Origin: Eumeta japonica
Lineage: Eukaryota; Arthropoda; Insecta; Lepidoptera; Psychidae
Length of the DNA stretch: 64,000 bases
Direction of reading: 5' to 3'
Assembly (NCBI GenBank): GCA_005406025.1
Contig: BGZK01000159.1
Coordinates: forward strand, 62,001 to 126,000
Shown here: positions 1 through 11,538 of the stretch, one piece after another
How the letters are laid out: each line of letters opens with the position of its first letter
How positions within the stretch are numbered: the stretch's first letter is position 1
Program-made: the position numbers and the translations under genes
The notes under the pieces: generated by a model
What the model was told of the DNA's origin: nothing
Database searches by the model: none
What the model saw: the letters and a program-made list of their open reading frames with translations, nothing else

Positions 1-598
1 TTTGATACTATGAATCTGTTATTTGAATTTATCGATTAACGATTAATAACGTCTTAAAACGGGCCAGCATAGAACGGGTGTTAATTATGGTATGATTTTA
101 TACCTACTTCCATAATTTTACATGGTTCATAAATTAATACTTACTATCTGTTTTATACAGCTAACAACGTCATGTAAGTAATTTTCTGTGAAATTTGTAC
201 ATAATTTTGGTTTGTACTTCTCCAAGTACATTTTATAAGTTGATTGATTATTATTCGTTACCTAGTATAGCCTACTTAGCTATAAAATTTTTCCGTTTAA
301 CTTCATTATGTATAGTACCATCGTGATTTTTTTGACATATCCAAGAAGGTATAAAGGGGATAAAGCACTGGACTCTGTCAAAAATTAGTAGTTTAAACAT
401 TAATATTTTACAAAGGGATTTCTGAATTGAAAAATAGTTTTCATGGGGCCGCAATATTTGTGAATGAGCTATCGAACGTTACTCCTCATTATGGGATAGA
501 CTATTCGAGAAATGGGAAAAAAATAATTCCCTCTCTAAGTATAGGGGAAGTGCCTTAAATATTTTGTTTTATTCATGATTTTATTATATCAAGTGTAG
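1..598. other. AT-rich non-coding stretch
   Basis: I see no coding sequence, RNA gene or recognisable mobile element here. Short open frames are scattered and have neither codon structure nor family motifs. Confidence 0.5.
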
Positions 599-638
599 AT
601 ACGAATCACGCCGACAAAGTTGACGGCGTGATTCGTAT
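599..638. repeat. Perfect 15-bp inverted repeat (hairpin)
   Basis: ATACGAATCACGCCG at 599-613 is followed by a 10-base loop and the exact reverse complement at 624-638. The arms are far more GC-rich than the surrounding DNA. The fold could be a fragment of a fold-back element. No flanking duplication is evident. Confidence 0.8.
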
Positions 639-680
639 ACCCATACCAAATTACAGCTTTCTAATACAAAACGTTTCTGA

Positions 681-760
681 GTCGGATAGACAGACAGATG
701 GAAGGACGAAAGGACATTGCAGAACTAAAAGGGTTCCTTATTTACTACGGACCCCTAAAA
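681..760 (+). mobile_element. Interspersed repeat fragment (GACAGACAGA / GGGTTCC type)
   Basis: The stretch reads through a GATAGACAGACAG run, then AAAAGGGTTCC and ACGGACCCCTAAAA. This order of tail, GGGTTCC and GGAACCC-like blocks resembles a repeat that is very common in lepidopteran genomes. It carries no coding capacity. The family assignment is from memory of such repeats and was not searched. Confidence 0.45.
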
Positions 761-2438
761 CGTATACGTTAATAAAGAAAAATGTGTAAACGGTTTTTAT
801 TATGTCAGTTTTGACATATGTACATTTGAGTTTATACATATACCTTTTTTGTTGAGTTTTTTACAAATAGTTTTTAAAAAAAATTATTAATATTCATTAT
901 AGCGATTTTATTTTAGACTCATGTTCCAGATTGATTTAAATATGATAATTTTTTCCCCAAAGTGCGTTTGGAAAACGTTTGATTATATTTTCCTGTATCG
1001 AGAGCAAAATTCAACTGCCCTATACAAAAACTAATTGCTTTTAACATTTAAAAAGAGGTTTCAAATAGTAATAATTGAATTTGATGTTATCAAAGCAATT
1101 ACATAATAATAATTTTATAGTGTTTCTAAGACGGAGCCTTTTAAAATACGACACACACTTAGCGCTATCGTCTCCATGTTAAACATAAACTCAACTCGCC
1201 CCCTAACTTCTTGCTCATCCCAAATATTAGCTAGATCTCGGTCACAGAGCAACTAAACAGAGAATTCATAACAACATTCTACTTCCATTTCATGAGATGG
1301 TCTTCTTAGGCGATGGTTTCTAGGAAATTCAAATTGTTCATTTGATTCAACAAAACCTTTTAGCGGTTATTCAAAAGTATTCCAATATTGAATAATAAAA
1401 TTCTTCTTAATTAAATAATAAAATCATTTATTAATTAATATTAAGCATATAAAATACATCCGCTTTCAATTTAAAGTGTATTAAGTAATTTTAACTTTGA
1501 TAAAATTGAATAGGTTTAAGGGTTCTTCTTATGTGGCATTTCTGACGGTAAACTGAAAGTTTGTTTATTTTATTTTAAATCTATTCATACAATTATTACT
1601 GCAAATAAAGAAACTTTTGGATTCCACACTAAGTCTTGTAACATTAGTGCTTTTGGTACACAATAGTACTACTAGACGATAGCGGTTCGAGCGCCTGGAC
1701 ACCTGTGCGGAGACGTCGGCAGGGTGAGTTCCCTTGCAAATTGATTATTCCTCAAGTTGTCGTGAGCGATTATAATATTTCTTGTTTATAAAAAATATAC
1801 TTTACATTGAGCACTTTAGTTTTAACCTCATGAAATGTCTTCAATATTTTCAAGCAAGAATTTTCTTCCTGAAAATAGTGTGTTAATGTTTATTTATTCA
1901 AGATTCATAGCATATAATAATATAATTGTATTTTTGGGTGAATAAAGCGAGCCCTACACTATTCCACAATTTATGCATTTTTGTGACACACTTTATGAAA
2001 AAACTACACCGCTAGACTTGTAATTCAGCATAGTAATTTTCATTTATGTCTAGATGCGTTATCTAGTATTACAATAACATTTTTTAAGAGATAAAAAAAT
2101 AAATTACAGTAATTTGTATGAACTAATTTGTTATTATATTACTAACGCAATCTGTAAAAAATTACAGAACTAAATATGCATGTATAGTGTTTTGTCATCT
2201 AGACTATTTTATTATGCCATCTGTAAGAAAACTATAGAGTTGATATCGATGTGAATAGGCTTAAAGAGAATAGTTATTTACAAAATTACTAGACATTTGT
2301 TGGTTAAGTGAAGTTCAATGTGTAAAAAGTAGTAATTAATAAAAATAACAATAAAGGTATATAATAAAAATAAAAGTTATAATGATAAATTTTAAGCGTG
2401 AAATATGATATTTATGAGCTGTAATATTGATTATTAAC
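761..2438. other. AT-rich non-coding stretch with one possible orphan splice donor
   Basis: No gene or mobile element is recognised. A GC-richer patch at about 1676-1723 ends in AGG|GTGAGT (donor at 1724), which could close a non-coding first exon on the plus strand. No promoter or partner exon could be assigned. Confidence 0.35.
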
Positions 2439-3715
2439 TAGCAAAAAGCATGAATTCGAAAGGGCTCGCAAGATTTTTTTTCTTAATAATAATTTATAAT
2501 TCTTAAAACAGAAGTTTTTATATTTTTTTACATTCCATATTATATATAATATTTTTGAATACTACTTAATCTTTATTAGGAGTAGATAAAACACTCAAAC
2601 AACTCAGCTTACATGCGCTCGCTTTATTTCAAGAAGAATTATATGGGTTGAAATTTATAATTTTTGACGAATTGAGTATGTCTGGGTGTAGTCCCTTAAT
2701 GAAAATTGATTTACGTTTAAGTATAGCTTTTCTTTCAAGGCAGGATAAATAGTTTAGTGGATTATTGGTATATTTGTTTCGAGCTATTAATCAGTTGCCA
2801 CTTGTAAACGATAGGTCATTTCACAGAAATAAATCCGAAGGAAGTGAATTTCTTTTGGAAGTAAAATTGTAAATTACATCTAGTATCCAAAAATATATTT
2901 TTTTATCATAATCATTTGTACAGAATAAATCTCACTAAGTTTTTCGAGATATACATGACCGAATAAGTAATGGTGAATGTACAGCAGAAGATTACGAGAA
3001 ATTAATGATACTGAGTATACAAACCAAATATTTATACTCCGGCTGATCGAATCGTTCTAAGGGAAAATCAGCAAGCGCGGAAGTATTACGTGGACTTGAA
3101 CCATTAATTATTTTATCAATTAGATCTAAAGCTATGTTACGTTTAAATTTATGGGTTAAAAGTAGATTGGTTAACGGAGCTTTAGGTTATGTCGAAGATA
3201 TGATTTACGAAGAAAATTATAGTTCTCCTGATCAAATGCCACGAGTTATATTGGTCCATTTTGAAAATTATTCTTTTTCAGCTAAATATTAGAAAATTAG
3301 AAATACTAATTATTCAAGAAATCAATTTCCATTACAATTAGCGTTCGCAATCACAACTCACAAATCACAAAGTAATATTAGATAAAGATTATAGACATTG
3401 GAGAAAAATAAACTTCTATTGGTTTAACATAGGTCACGTTTTCAAGAGTTAAAACATTAGGAAAACAAGCGTCAAATAAAAAAATTTTCTATGATAGATT
3501 AAGTAGTATTAAAAAATTGCACTTGTTAAAGTGTAGAAAACAAGAAGAAATTTCTATGAAGAATTTAATGGTTTAATAAAATAAAAAAAAAAATCTAAAA
3601 ATTATTTGTCCTATGAGTAACACATCTTAATAATCCACAAAATTTAATAATGCTCTTTTATAAATTATTAAGTAAAAAAACCTAGCGAGCCCTTACAAAG
3701 TCATGCTTTTAGCTA
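2439..3715 (+). mobile_element. Helicase remnant bounded by ~58-bp inverted repeats
   Basis: The segment is bounded by imperfect terminal inverted repeats. The left one spans about 2439-2499 and the right one, read in reverse complement, about 3658-3715. Both read TAGC-AAAAGCATG, a short variable stretch, AAGGGCTCGC, a T-run, then CTTAATAA and TTTATAA. Between them lies a PIF1-type helicase pseudogene. I found no clear target-site duplication, so the true ends may lie slightly outside. Helitrons do not normally have such long symmetrical inverted termini. This could be a non-autonomous element that captured a helicase fragment, a Helentron-like element, or helicase debris caught in a local inversion. 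Confidence 0.55.
2590..3575 (+). pseudogene. PIF1-type / Helitron-type DNA helicase, C-terminal part, pseudogene
   Basis: Reading the plus strand in shifting frames gives the second half of a PIF1-family helicase. A Walker B block, I-I-F-D-E-L-S-M, lies at 2657-2680. A block ending N-Q-L-P near 2790 follows. A 'NGALG' region lies near 3173-3190, and the A-I-T-T-H-K-S-Q motif VI region near 3347-3370. The last blocks (S-S-I-K-K-L) are near 3510. Several stops and frameshifts interrupt it, and the Walker A half is missing at the 5' end, so it cannot make a working enzyme. Helicases with this motif set occur in Helitrons and as PIF1-like proteins in other mobile elements. It lies wholly between two inverted repeats. 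Confidence 0.8.
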
Positions 3716-5340
3716 ATTTAGAGAAATATAATCTTCTATCTGATAGACAACGAAAGGAGTGTCTACCGTTTGTCTAGTCTTTGGGCGGGATATAGCCAGG
3801 GCTGCTAAGTTTGGAGCGACTTTAACGAATGGCGACGCCAAAGACAAGAGACGTTTCGATGTTGCAGATGCAAAGTAATTCACAAAACTTTCTTCATTCC
3901 GACAGTTGATTGCGTGCGAGTGCACCGAAGATACCCGGTAAATTAAATAAAAGGAGAGAAGATCTTTAAGGTGTTTTTGATTGGTTGACATAACTACATA
4001 TGTAAACTTTTTGGCAGGCAATTGAATACGTATAGATACAGTAGAAAATAATTTTTATGAAATATGAACTTACAACTCGTTCCCAATTTTAAGAAATATT
4101 ATAATAATACATACTGTAATTGATACGAGAAATCACTAAAAAGTGAAAAGTATGAAAGGTATGAGTGTTTTTTGAAACATTTCATAAATATTGTAAATGA
4201 GGTGGAAATTATTAATAATTTAACACAAAAAAGCAAGCCGGCGAAGTTTTTAAACAATGTATATTTTGCGAAGTATACTAAAATGATAAAATAGCGAAGA
4301 ATTAATTAATGGCTAATCAAATTTTAAGGAAATGATGCATGTTTTTAAATTAAATACCTACATAATATAAGGAAAACGTCCAATCTAAACGAGAAAATGC
4401 AGCGACGTGAGTATATCAAGAAAGTGGAACTTGAATCCAAAAAAAATATTTTTATTTTGTTTTCAATATTCTGAAAAAGATGCGTTTGGACCTGGACAAT
4501 GGTTATACTAGGTGTATTTCAAGAATTTACGTATCTTCAGCAAAACGCTCTAAATATCAAATTAAATTTATTGGTTATTTTCATTATTGTACGTATTTAG
4601 TATTTTATTTAAAGTTTAGGTGTAACGCCGTTTCACGACGTCTTCGTATCATGACGTCACAGCGTAGCTTGCTAGGTCTCTTACACAGCACTGACTATAC
4701 GCACGCCTGTGCGCTATGACCGCGCCGACTGCCGCAGCGGTTCGAGCGACAGCGACAAGTTGCGCATGTATTAGGAATTATCGAAGCGAAAATAATATGT
4801 AGCATAGAAACTACTGCAAATAGAAAGATAGAGTTTTTGCTAATATTTATTATTTTTCATGTAGAATAGTGATAATCGAAATACGTGAATGCTTAAAATA
4901 CATGCATATACATTGTAGGCAATGAATGTGAACTATTGCACATTTATTGCCTATTAACAATGTGTATCTAGGATTGTTACATAACTCAAAAATACATTAC
5001 ACATACAGAACATACTTTCATAAATCAAAGCAATCATAAAAGAATAATCACTATATCATCCTTAAGTTAACATTACACAGTGATTACTAAAGGACTCCAA
5101 GGAAGTTTAGTATTACATTATTAAGCTTTGTAATGCAAATTGATTAATATTATAACTTCCTGTAAGTGTTGATTTTAGAAGGTATAGCACTATCTTAGTG
5201 AGTTATGACAAATTGACTGGTAACATAATTATTAAAATACCATTATTAACCAACACAGAATGGAATAAAGTTAATAATTACGTACATTATTATGTGATAC
5301 AAATATATTAAACTAGTATTTTATATATTATTATTAATAA
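3716..5340. other. Non-coding stretch with a GC-rich patch
   Basis: Mostly AT-rich DNA without recognisable genes. A GC-rich patch at about 4625-4770 contains the palindromic CRE-type octamer TGACGTCA (about 4653-4660). It also shares AGCGGTTCGAGCG with the patch at 1681. This may be an old promoter region, but no transcript can be assigned. Confidence 0.35.
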
Positions 5341-5375
5341 TAATATATATTAATATAATATAATATAATATAAAA
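5341..5375. repeat. TAATA microsatellite
   Basis: A run of about four TAATA-type units lies in a stretch of almost pure A/T that extends from about 5290 to 5440. Confidence 0.8.
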
Positions 5376-5434
5376 AAATAATAAATTAATTAATTGATAA
5401 AATGTAATAAAAATAATAATAATATATTAAACCA

Positions 5435-5462
5435 GTATTAGTAATTTCTAAATTACTAATAC
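5435..5462. repeat. Perfect 13-bp inverted repeat
   Basis: GTATTAGTAATTT (5435-5447) and its exact reverse complement (5450-5462) are separated by two bases, giving an almost perfect 28-bp palindrome. Confidence 0.8.
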
Positions 5463-5705
5463 AGAGCACCACGGAATAAAAAATATAAAAATAAATGAAA
5501 ATATATATTACTGTATATTATATCAGTATAAAAATATCATCAATAAATACAGTACTATTCATTAAACTTTATGCATGGACTGGTAATAATACCTACAAAA
5601 ACTGTTATATAATCAGAGGATTAGGAAATCAAAAATAGGTATTGTTATCTGATGGAATATTTGTGAATTCATTCACAATCGTTACTATAAAATAATTAAG
5701 CCTAA

Positions 5706-5752
5706 TTAATAAGCCTAGCACTTATGCTAGGCTTAAGTGCTAGGCTTATTAA
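5706..5752. repeat. Perfect 19-bp inverted repeat with a competing internal hairpin
   Basis: TTAATAAGCCTAGCACTTA (5706-5724) pairs exactly with 5734-5752 across a 9-base loop. The loop and its edge repeat the same word, so TAAGCCTAGCA (5709-5719) can also pair with TGCTAGGCTTA (5725-5735). Two mutually exclusive stems are therefore possible. It lies in AT-rich DNA with no gene nearby. Confidence 0.8.
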
Positions 5753-6117
5753 ACACTATAGGATATACTTTACTGTATAATTAAGCCACCATAAATTGAA
5801 TGATAACATAATTATTTTGATACTATTATTAACTACCAGATCACTGACTAGTCAATAAGTAGGTATATTATGTAACAAGACTGCTTTGAATTGATTAGTA
5901 GCACTATTCTTATGATAATATTTTAATTTTTTATAAGGTAATTCACAGTTACTTAATGTACTATTACATAAATAAATTATTACTGTTGCTCTCATAAATT
6001 TCATTATCTAGGAGCTGTTACAAATTTCACTATCAAGTAGGAAGTCATGTCATATCAAGTACATGTACAAAGGCGGTGGTCACTGTCTTTGCAGGGCAAT
6101 AACGCATAATATAAATC

Positions 6118-8278
6118 AATTATTTGAGCTAACATTGAATTACAAAATGATTAGAAGACAACATTAGCACAGAGCGAAGTAGGATTAAAAAGGATTACAG
6201 ATGTACTGTACAAAGTCTTCGAAATAAACACTAAAAATTCAAACCAAGTGAAGAGTATGAAAAATATAATAGTAACAGAACAAACAAATTAATAAAGAAC
6301 TTATTTTTTTTATTGAGAAGAGTTGGGCGCCATCTACTTAACACCATTTCAGAATGTACTACAATGAAAAAGAAAGTCGGATGCCAAACTACATATGGGA
6401 AACTCATTTAGACAATGGTAGGGTCCTCTTACAATAAGAATCAAGAAGAAAGGACTTTATTCGCTTAGAGCAAATGGGAAATTAAAAAGGTTGTTCATGA
6501 CGTTTATCAATTCTCAGAAACGTATATCAAAAATGTGCACCAAGCGAAGAAATGCAGAATGAAAGAACAACGTAAGATTTTTTTTTGGGAAAATCTGGAT
6601 ATCATCTATTTAGCATTACTTTATGATTTACTTAAAATAGGAAGCAAAGAAGCAAAGTAAGATGCCCTAGTGTCACATATTAGACTCATGTAGAAAAAAC
6701 ACGAGTCATTTCAACTTGAAAAAAGAGAATGGAGTGCATTAGATCAGAAAGCCTAGTGATGGACTTCATCAATTTTCCAAAATTGTCACATTGCTCCAAG
6801 CAAAGAATATGAAGAATGAAAGAGTAATCGAAAAAGTAAATTAGAAAAGGAGTTTTTTCTTTTTTTAAACGACCTGGACACTATCTACTTAACACCGTCT
6901 CAATATTTACCACGATAGAAAAAGAAATCGGATACACATTATTAGTTACGCAGGATTAGTTACACATGGGCGACTCGTGTAAACAGCGCATCATCTATCA
7001 CAACAGGAACAAAGAAGAATGGATGGCATTAGATTAAAGCGAATCAGAAATTAAAATTCCTGCTGATGAACTTCATCAATTTCCCGATCGATACTGAAAG
7101 CCTTGCACGGGGTGAAGAATGCAAGGTTGACGAAAGAAATTAATTAAGAAAGGCGACTCTATTTTAAGGACAGCTTGACACTACTTAACTTCCCTTTAAC
7201 ATTTATGCAACAAAAAGCTAATTATACTCGGGAGACACACTTAAACAAGATACTAACTATTAATTACAACAAGGACCATGATGAATGGACCACATTAGCA
7301 CAGAGCAAAGTAGCGACTAAAAAAGCTATGGATGAACTTTATCAACTAGTAGAAATAGACACTGAGAACCTACACCACGAAAAGGAAATAAAGAAATTAA
7401 GATTAAAGGAAGATAAAAACTAGGAAAGATTGTCTTTTAAGAATAGTTCGACACCATCTAATAGATATTGCTTTAAGATCAAATACAAAAAATAAATTGG
7501 ACACTATAGTTACACATGAGATAATTGCAAAGATAAGAATTAGCTATGACAGTAGTAAGTAATAAAAATGGGCTGCACGAAATAAACAAGGTTGTAGCTG
7601 AATTTTGTTAATGCTAACAGAAACTAGAGATTACAAAGATTGTGGATGATCTTCAACAATTCTCGAAAACGGACTTTGAGAATCTGTACTAAAGGAAGGA
7701 AAATAAGGATAAAAAATTAAAGGAATAAGGACAATAGGAAATAAGGATTTCTTTCAAAACAAAAGCTCAACATCATCTAATGAGCACCGCCTTAAGATCT
7801 ACAACAGAAAGAAAAAATAGACGTCCTAGTTACACATGAGAGCCTTGGATAGACCGAGCTACTACAACAGGAATCATGAAGAAAAGGCGATTATAGTACC
7901 GAGCAAAGCGGAAACTTAAAAGGCTGTCGATGACATTTGTCAATGTCTTAACAGTTGCAAAAACTTCTTCACCGAGCTGAGAAAATAAACAATGAAAGAT
8001 CGACTGAAAAAAAATCCAGAAAGGATTTGTTTAAGAGCTCGACACCATCTACTCAACTCTGCTTTAAGTTCTTCTGTAATAGAAAGTTATTCACACTTGA
8101 GAGATTCGCTTAATAAGACAGTAGTTTTTACAACAGGAACCAAGAAAAATAAACGACATTAGCACAGAGTACAGTAGAAATTAGAAAGGCTGCAAATGAA
8201 CTGTTTAAACTGTCAGTAATAGACATCAAAACCTGCACCAAACAAAGGAAACGAAGAACAAAAGAGAAACAAAAGGAA
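6118..8278 (+). repeat. Decayed tandem array, about eight units of ~285 bp
   Basis: The word 'CATCTACTTAACACC' and variants recur at about 6332, 6600, 6889, 7177, 7452, 7772 and 8046. A second anchor, 'CATTAGCACAGAGCAAAGTAG', recurs with the same spacing of 265-320 bases. A third, 'GATGAACTTCATCAATTTTC', accompanies them. The best preserved unit (about 7175-7423) has an 82-codon open frame rich in Lys, Glu and Leu that looks like coiled coil. The matching frame in other units is broken by stops. The unit could be a satellite or the remains of a coding repeat; I do not recognise the protein. Confidence 0.75.
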
Positions 8279-8329
8279 CATACCTTCCCCACTGTATTTA
8301 TTGACACACTATAGTATCTATTACCTATC

Positions 8330-8510
8330 CCGAATCCAGTTTCTGGCTAAAGGTTGCACGAATACCGGCTGGCTCTACACTCCCGTCACTCCTAATCCAA
8401 GCTAGAACCTACACTCCCCGATTTATGCCTCCCTTCGGTGTATCGGGACTTGTCCCTTTCAGTCATTGCGACGGGCTGAAGGTTGAACGATGATGATGAT
8501 GATGATGAGG
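8330..8510 (+). mobile_element. LINE 3' end with (GAT)n tail, RTE-like
   Basis: A GC-richer stretch ends in GACGGGCTGAAGGTTGAAC and then about six GAT units (8489-8507). Lepidopteran RTE-type LINEs commonly end in this way. No reverse transcriptase remains in front of it; the ~285-bp repeat array directly precedes it. The assignment rests on the tail only. Confidence 0.5.
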
Positions 8511-8519
8511 ATGTTGGTG

Positions 8520-9149
8520 AACGCGTAGTTTAACCAATTTCGCTAAAATTTGCACAAGTTTCTTTTATAAGCCTGAGAAAGTCTTTACAATATAATCTGG
8601 TACCGCGGTTGTGTTTGTCGAGATTAATAAGTACACTTATAATTTCAATTAAAGACAGATTTCTACGAAATTAACACAGCTTAATCCAAGGACACATATG
8701 TAAGCTACATTACTTTTAGCTTTCCGTGACTAAGAATTTAATGAAAATGACTAAAAGCGTTATAATTCAACCAATTTATTTGACATTTTAAGGTACCTTA
8801 TATTAATTTTGTTGGTAGTTTAGGGTTTTGGAGGAATGATTAAGAACAGAACACACTACGAGTGAGGGTATGACCGGAAGCTCACTACAGACGGTGCGGG
8901 AGTGAGCGTAGTAGCCGCTACGTGATAGCTACTACTGATATAAACTTGTTTAAGAAAGCGGGGCTGGAATGAAAAGTATATCTGGTGTTTTGTATCTTTG
9001 TCATATTCTCATGACTAAGCATTGATCCAATCGAAGAAGTTTTCCGGAAAAATAGCTTAATTTTTGAAGATGGGCATTTATTACTTATTGCAAGATGTAG
9101 CATCAAAATATATAGATGTTTAAAAAAAACCAAAAAGAAAACTACACTA
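8520..9149. other. Non-coding stretch
   Basis: No gene, RNA or repeat recognised. Short open frames lack any family motif. Confidence 0.4.
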
Positions 9150-9470
9150 ACGCAACAATCGGAAAATACGCGAGAAACTTAATACATGCGTGCGAAGCTG
9201 CGAATGTGTAAAACTAAACTGATTCTAAAAATATTATCATATAAAGAAATATAACACCCTCTCAAACTAATGTAGCTTAGGTACGCTTTAATACTAAAAT
9301 TTGCCCGGATATATAACGGGACGGGGCATAAAATTGAGTTTGGGACCAGGGTCGGAATCGATAGCGTCACTCAAATTAGAATCGAGACCGGCCCCAGGAT
9401 CGAAACTGAGAGTAGGATTGAAATCGAATAGCAAGATCGATGATCTACAAGTAGATAACAGTATTATAAA
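9150..9470 (-). repeat. Decayed relative of the peptide-gene spacer
   Basis: This segment follows the order of the spacer upstream of copy B at 21.2-21.55 kb. First comes GAATGTGTAAA, then GATTCTAAAAAT. Next comes a cluster of GGATCGAAATCGA-like words with GACCGG and CCCAGGATCG. Last comes AGCAAGATCG. The match is heavily diverged and no peptide gene is left beside it. It has the same orientation as copies A and B. Confidence 0.4.
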
Positions 9471-10664
9471 TTTATGAGAACAATGCTGCCACCGTAGTAC
9501 GTACCGTTGCTATTAATATAAATAAATTAATTAATTAATAATTCACCTTTTTTCTTCTTATGTTAATTGCAAATAACAAGTACAAAAGTTTCTAATATGA
9601 TGTTTTAAACCTTGTTACAATAGGCAGCGACCTTTATGTTTGCTACAGCTAACTGCAGCCAGGTGTGAATAGGTGGATGAACCGAATTTATTTCTCTCAT
9701 CTGTTAATTAAAAAATATTAACATTAAGGTAAAGTTTACAAATTTTTTTATTACTGACAGTTACATTGAAATTATTTGCAGCCTACGTAAAAAAATTAAG
9801 TAATCAATGTTAATAGCAGCAAGACTACTGTAGCAGACATTGTTCTCATAAACTTATAACATACTTATCTGCCTTCAAAACATTATTTGATTACATTAAC
9901 AGATGAGGATACATTTTTATAATGCCGGATCTTAGACTAATGCGTAAAAAAATTTATAATAAAGAGTAAATAGAAATATAACACTGATTAATTTGTTACC
10001 TACAGTGAAAACATTGTCTCGATCCGACTAAAAATGACGAAGTTACAGCGGTTTCTAGTAGAGCGATCTCTAAAAATTAATTTCAGATCGCGCGTCATTC
10101 GCACGCCGCCCCTTCGTTTCTGCTCACGGTCAGCCGCAGCCTACTGTTTTCGTGAACTTGTGACTGGCGAACGAACGCGTGTAGATTTTGTCAAAATGCA
10201 GCGTGTCATAAATATTGCATTGTTCGAAAATGCACAAATATCATCAGTACAATACCGGAAAATCTGTTTTTTGCAGTTCCGAAGATACGTACCGTCGAAA
10301 CAACCCAAAGCTTGTGTGGATTTTGATCAATGACTTGTCCATTGATTCGTCTAAGCCGTATATTGTTATAGGTTAGGTTTTGTTTTTATAAAACCGATAT
10401 GGCAGACTTAAAATACAAAATGGCAGATGAGACGAAAAAATCGTATACCATATTGAGTGACATCTCAATTGAGATGAAATTATAGAACAAACTATCTGTT
10501 TTGAAATTAAACGTGTTTTGTAAGGATTATTTTTACAATAACTTGAAATCCGGCTTTGTTAAAGCTCAATCTGACATTCTTCCGTAGGTTGATGCTTTTA
10601 ATGTGGATGAATTTTAAAGGAATAATGCTAATTATTCCAGTGCAGAAATACGTGGAGACTATCA
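9471..10664. other. Non-coding stretch left of the hAT element
   Basis: AT-rich DNA. A GC-richer 300-base patch at 10,034-10,333 is open in one frame (99 codons) but has no recognisable domain. Its composition could equally mark old regulatory or repeat DNA. Nothing else is seen. Confidence 0.35.
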
Positions 10665-10959
10665 TTTTAGACCATATGTGGGCAACAACCAATTCGCGGG
10701 CCGTATCCGGCCCGCTGTAAGATTCGATCCGGCTCGATAGATATTTTGAAAAGTTCAATTAAAAAATATATTACATGACTTATGTATTAATACTCATGGA
10801 TTCAAGTGAGCGTGCAAGCTGAATGGCGGCGATCATCAAAGAGTGAGGCAGCAAACATGAAACACTTTGATGTTTGCCGCTTCACTAGCAGCGAACAAAG
10901 GATTATTGCTTCTCAATTGTTCTACACTAGACGATTCTAAACAATTCCTTCATTTTGCC

Positions 10960-10995
10960 TATATAAGCTGGTGGGTGTTCGTAATTTAGTTCAGT
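10960..10995 (+). promoter_or_regulatory. Core promoter of the hAT element
   Basis: TATATAAG at 10960-10967 is followed 24 bases later by TCAGT (10991-10995), the arthropod initiator. This spacing is canonical. It would drive the transposase at 11,539, but a 387-bp LTR now interrupts the leader. Confidence 0.6.
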
Positions 10996-11036
10996 TCTAT
11001 TTGAGTTAACGAGGTGATAACTTCGACAAACGATAT

Positions 11037-11423
11037 TGTGGGACGTAGCTCTAGGGGAGGTACCTATCAGATCTTGGACGAAGACCAAAGATTCGAGTAT
11101 TCAAAATGAAAGAGTATTTTCATTTAAGATCAATATATTTATTGATCGGTTCTTCAATATTTTTCTCTGTGATTTCTCAATGCTTTAGTTATTAAAATCA
11201 ATTACAACAATCCACTTTTCTATCACTATTGAAACTTGTGCGCTCGGGCATCAGCCCTCGTCCCCTCTGTCCGTTCTTCTCTCTAGTCTCTTCTCATTTG
11301 TTATCCGCGAGCTCGGATTTGAATATTCTATTCTACTATTCTACTCTAATTTTAAATTGAACGCGAACCCTCATTTGCGAGCACGAAGGTCGGATACCTC
11401 ACATGTCACCTATTCCTACTACA
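11037..11423. mobile_element. Candidate solo LTR, copy 1, nested in the hAT element
   Basis: The 387-bp block begins TGTGGGACGTAGC and ends CTACTACA. It is flanked on both sides by ATAT (11033-11036 and 11424-11427). A second copy lies at 23,321-23,664. TG...CA ends with a 4-bp duplication are the signature of an LTR. No internal retroviral-type region adjoins it, so it would be a solo LTR. It interrupts the hAT 5' leader and is therefore younger than the hAT insertion. The orientation is not known. Confidence 0.65.
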
Positions 11424-11538
11424 ATATCCTAGCGAACTATTAGTGCCGTCAATTTACTTTGTGACTTTGTGTGCATATTGGGTGCTTATTAATTATATTT
11501 TGTTCTTAAGTTTATCGGACGAAAAGTAAACATAGACG

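Noticed and set aside
3713..4021. 102-codon minus-strand frame beside the inverted repeat
   Set aside because: No domain, and the start lies in non-coding-looking DNA. Kept only as non-coding stretch.
10034..10333. 99-codon open frame in a GC-richer patch left of the hAT element
   Set aside because: No recognisable domain, and the composition alone can keep the frame open.
10360..10385. AGGTTAGGTT considered as telomere-type (TTAGG)n sequence
   Set aside because: Only two imperfect units, which is within chance.
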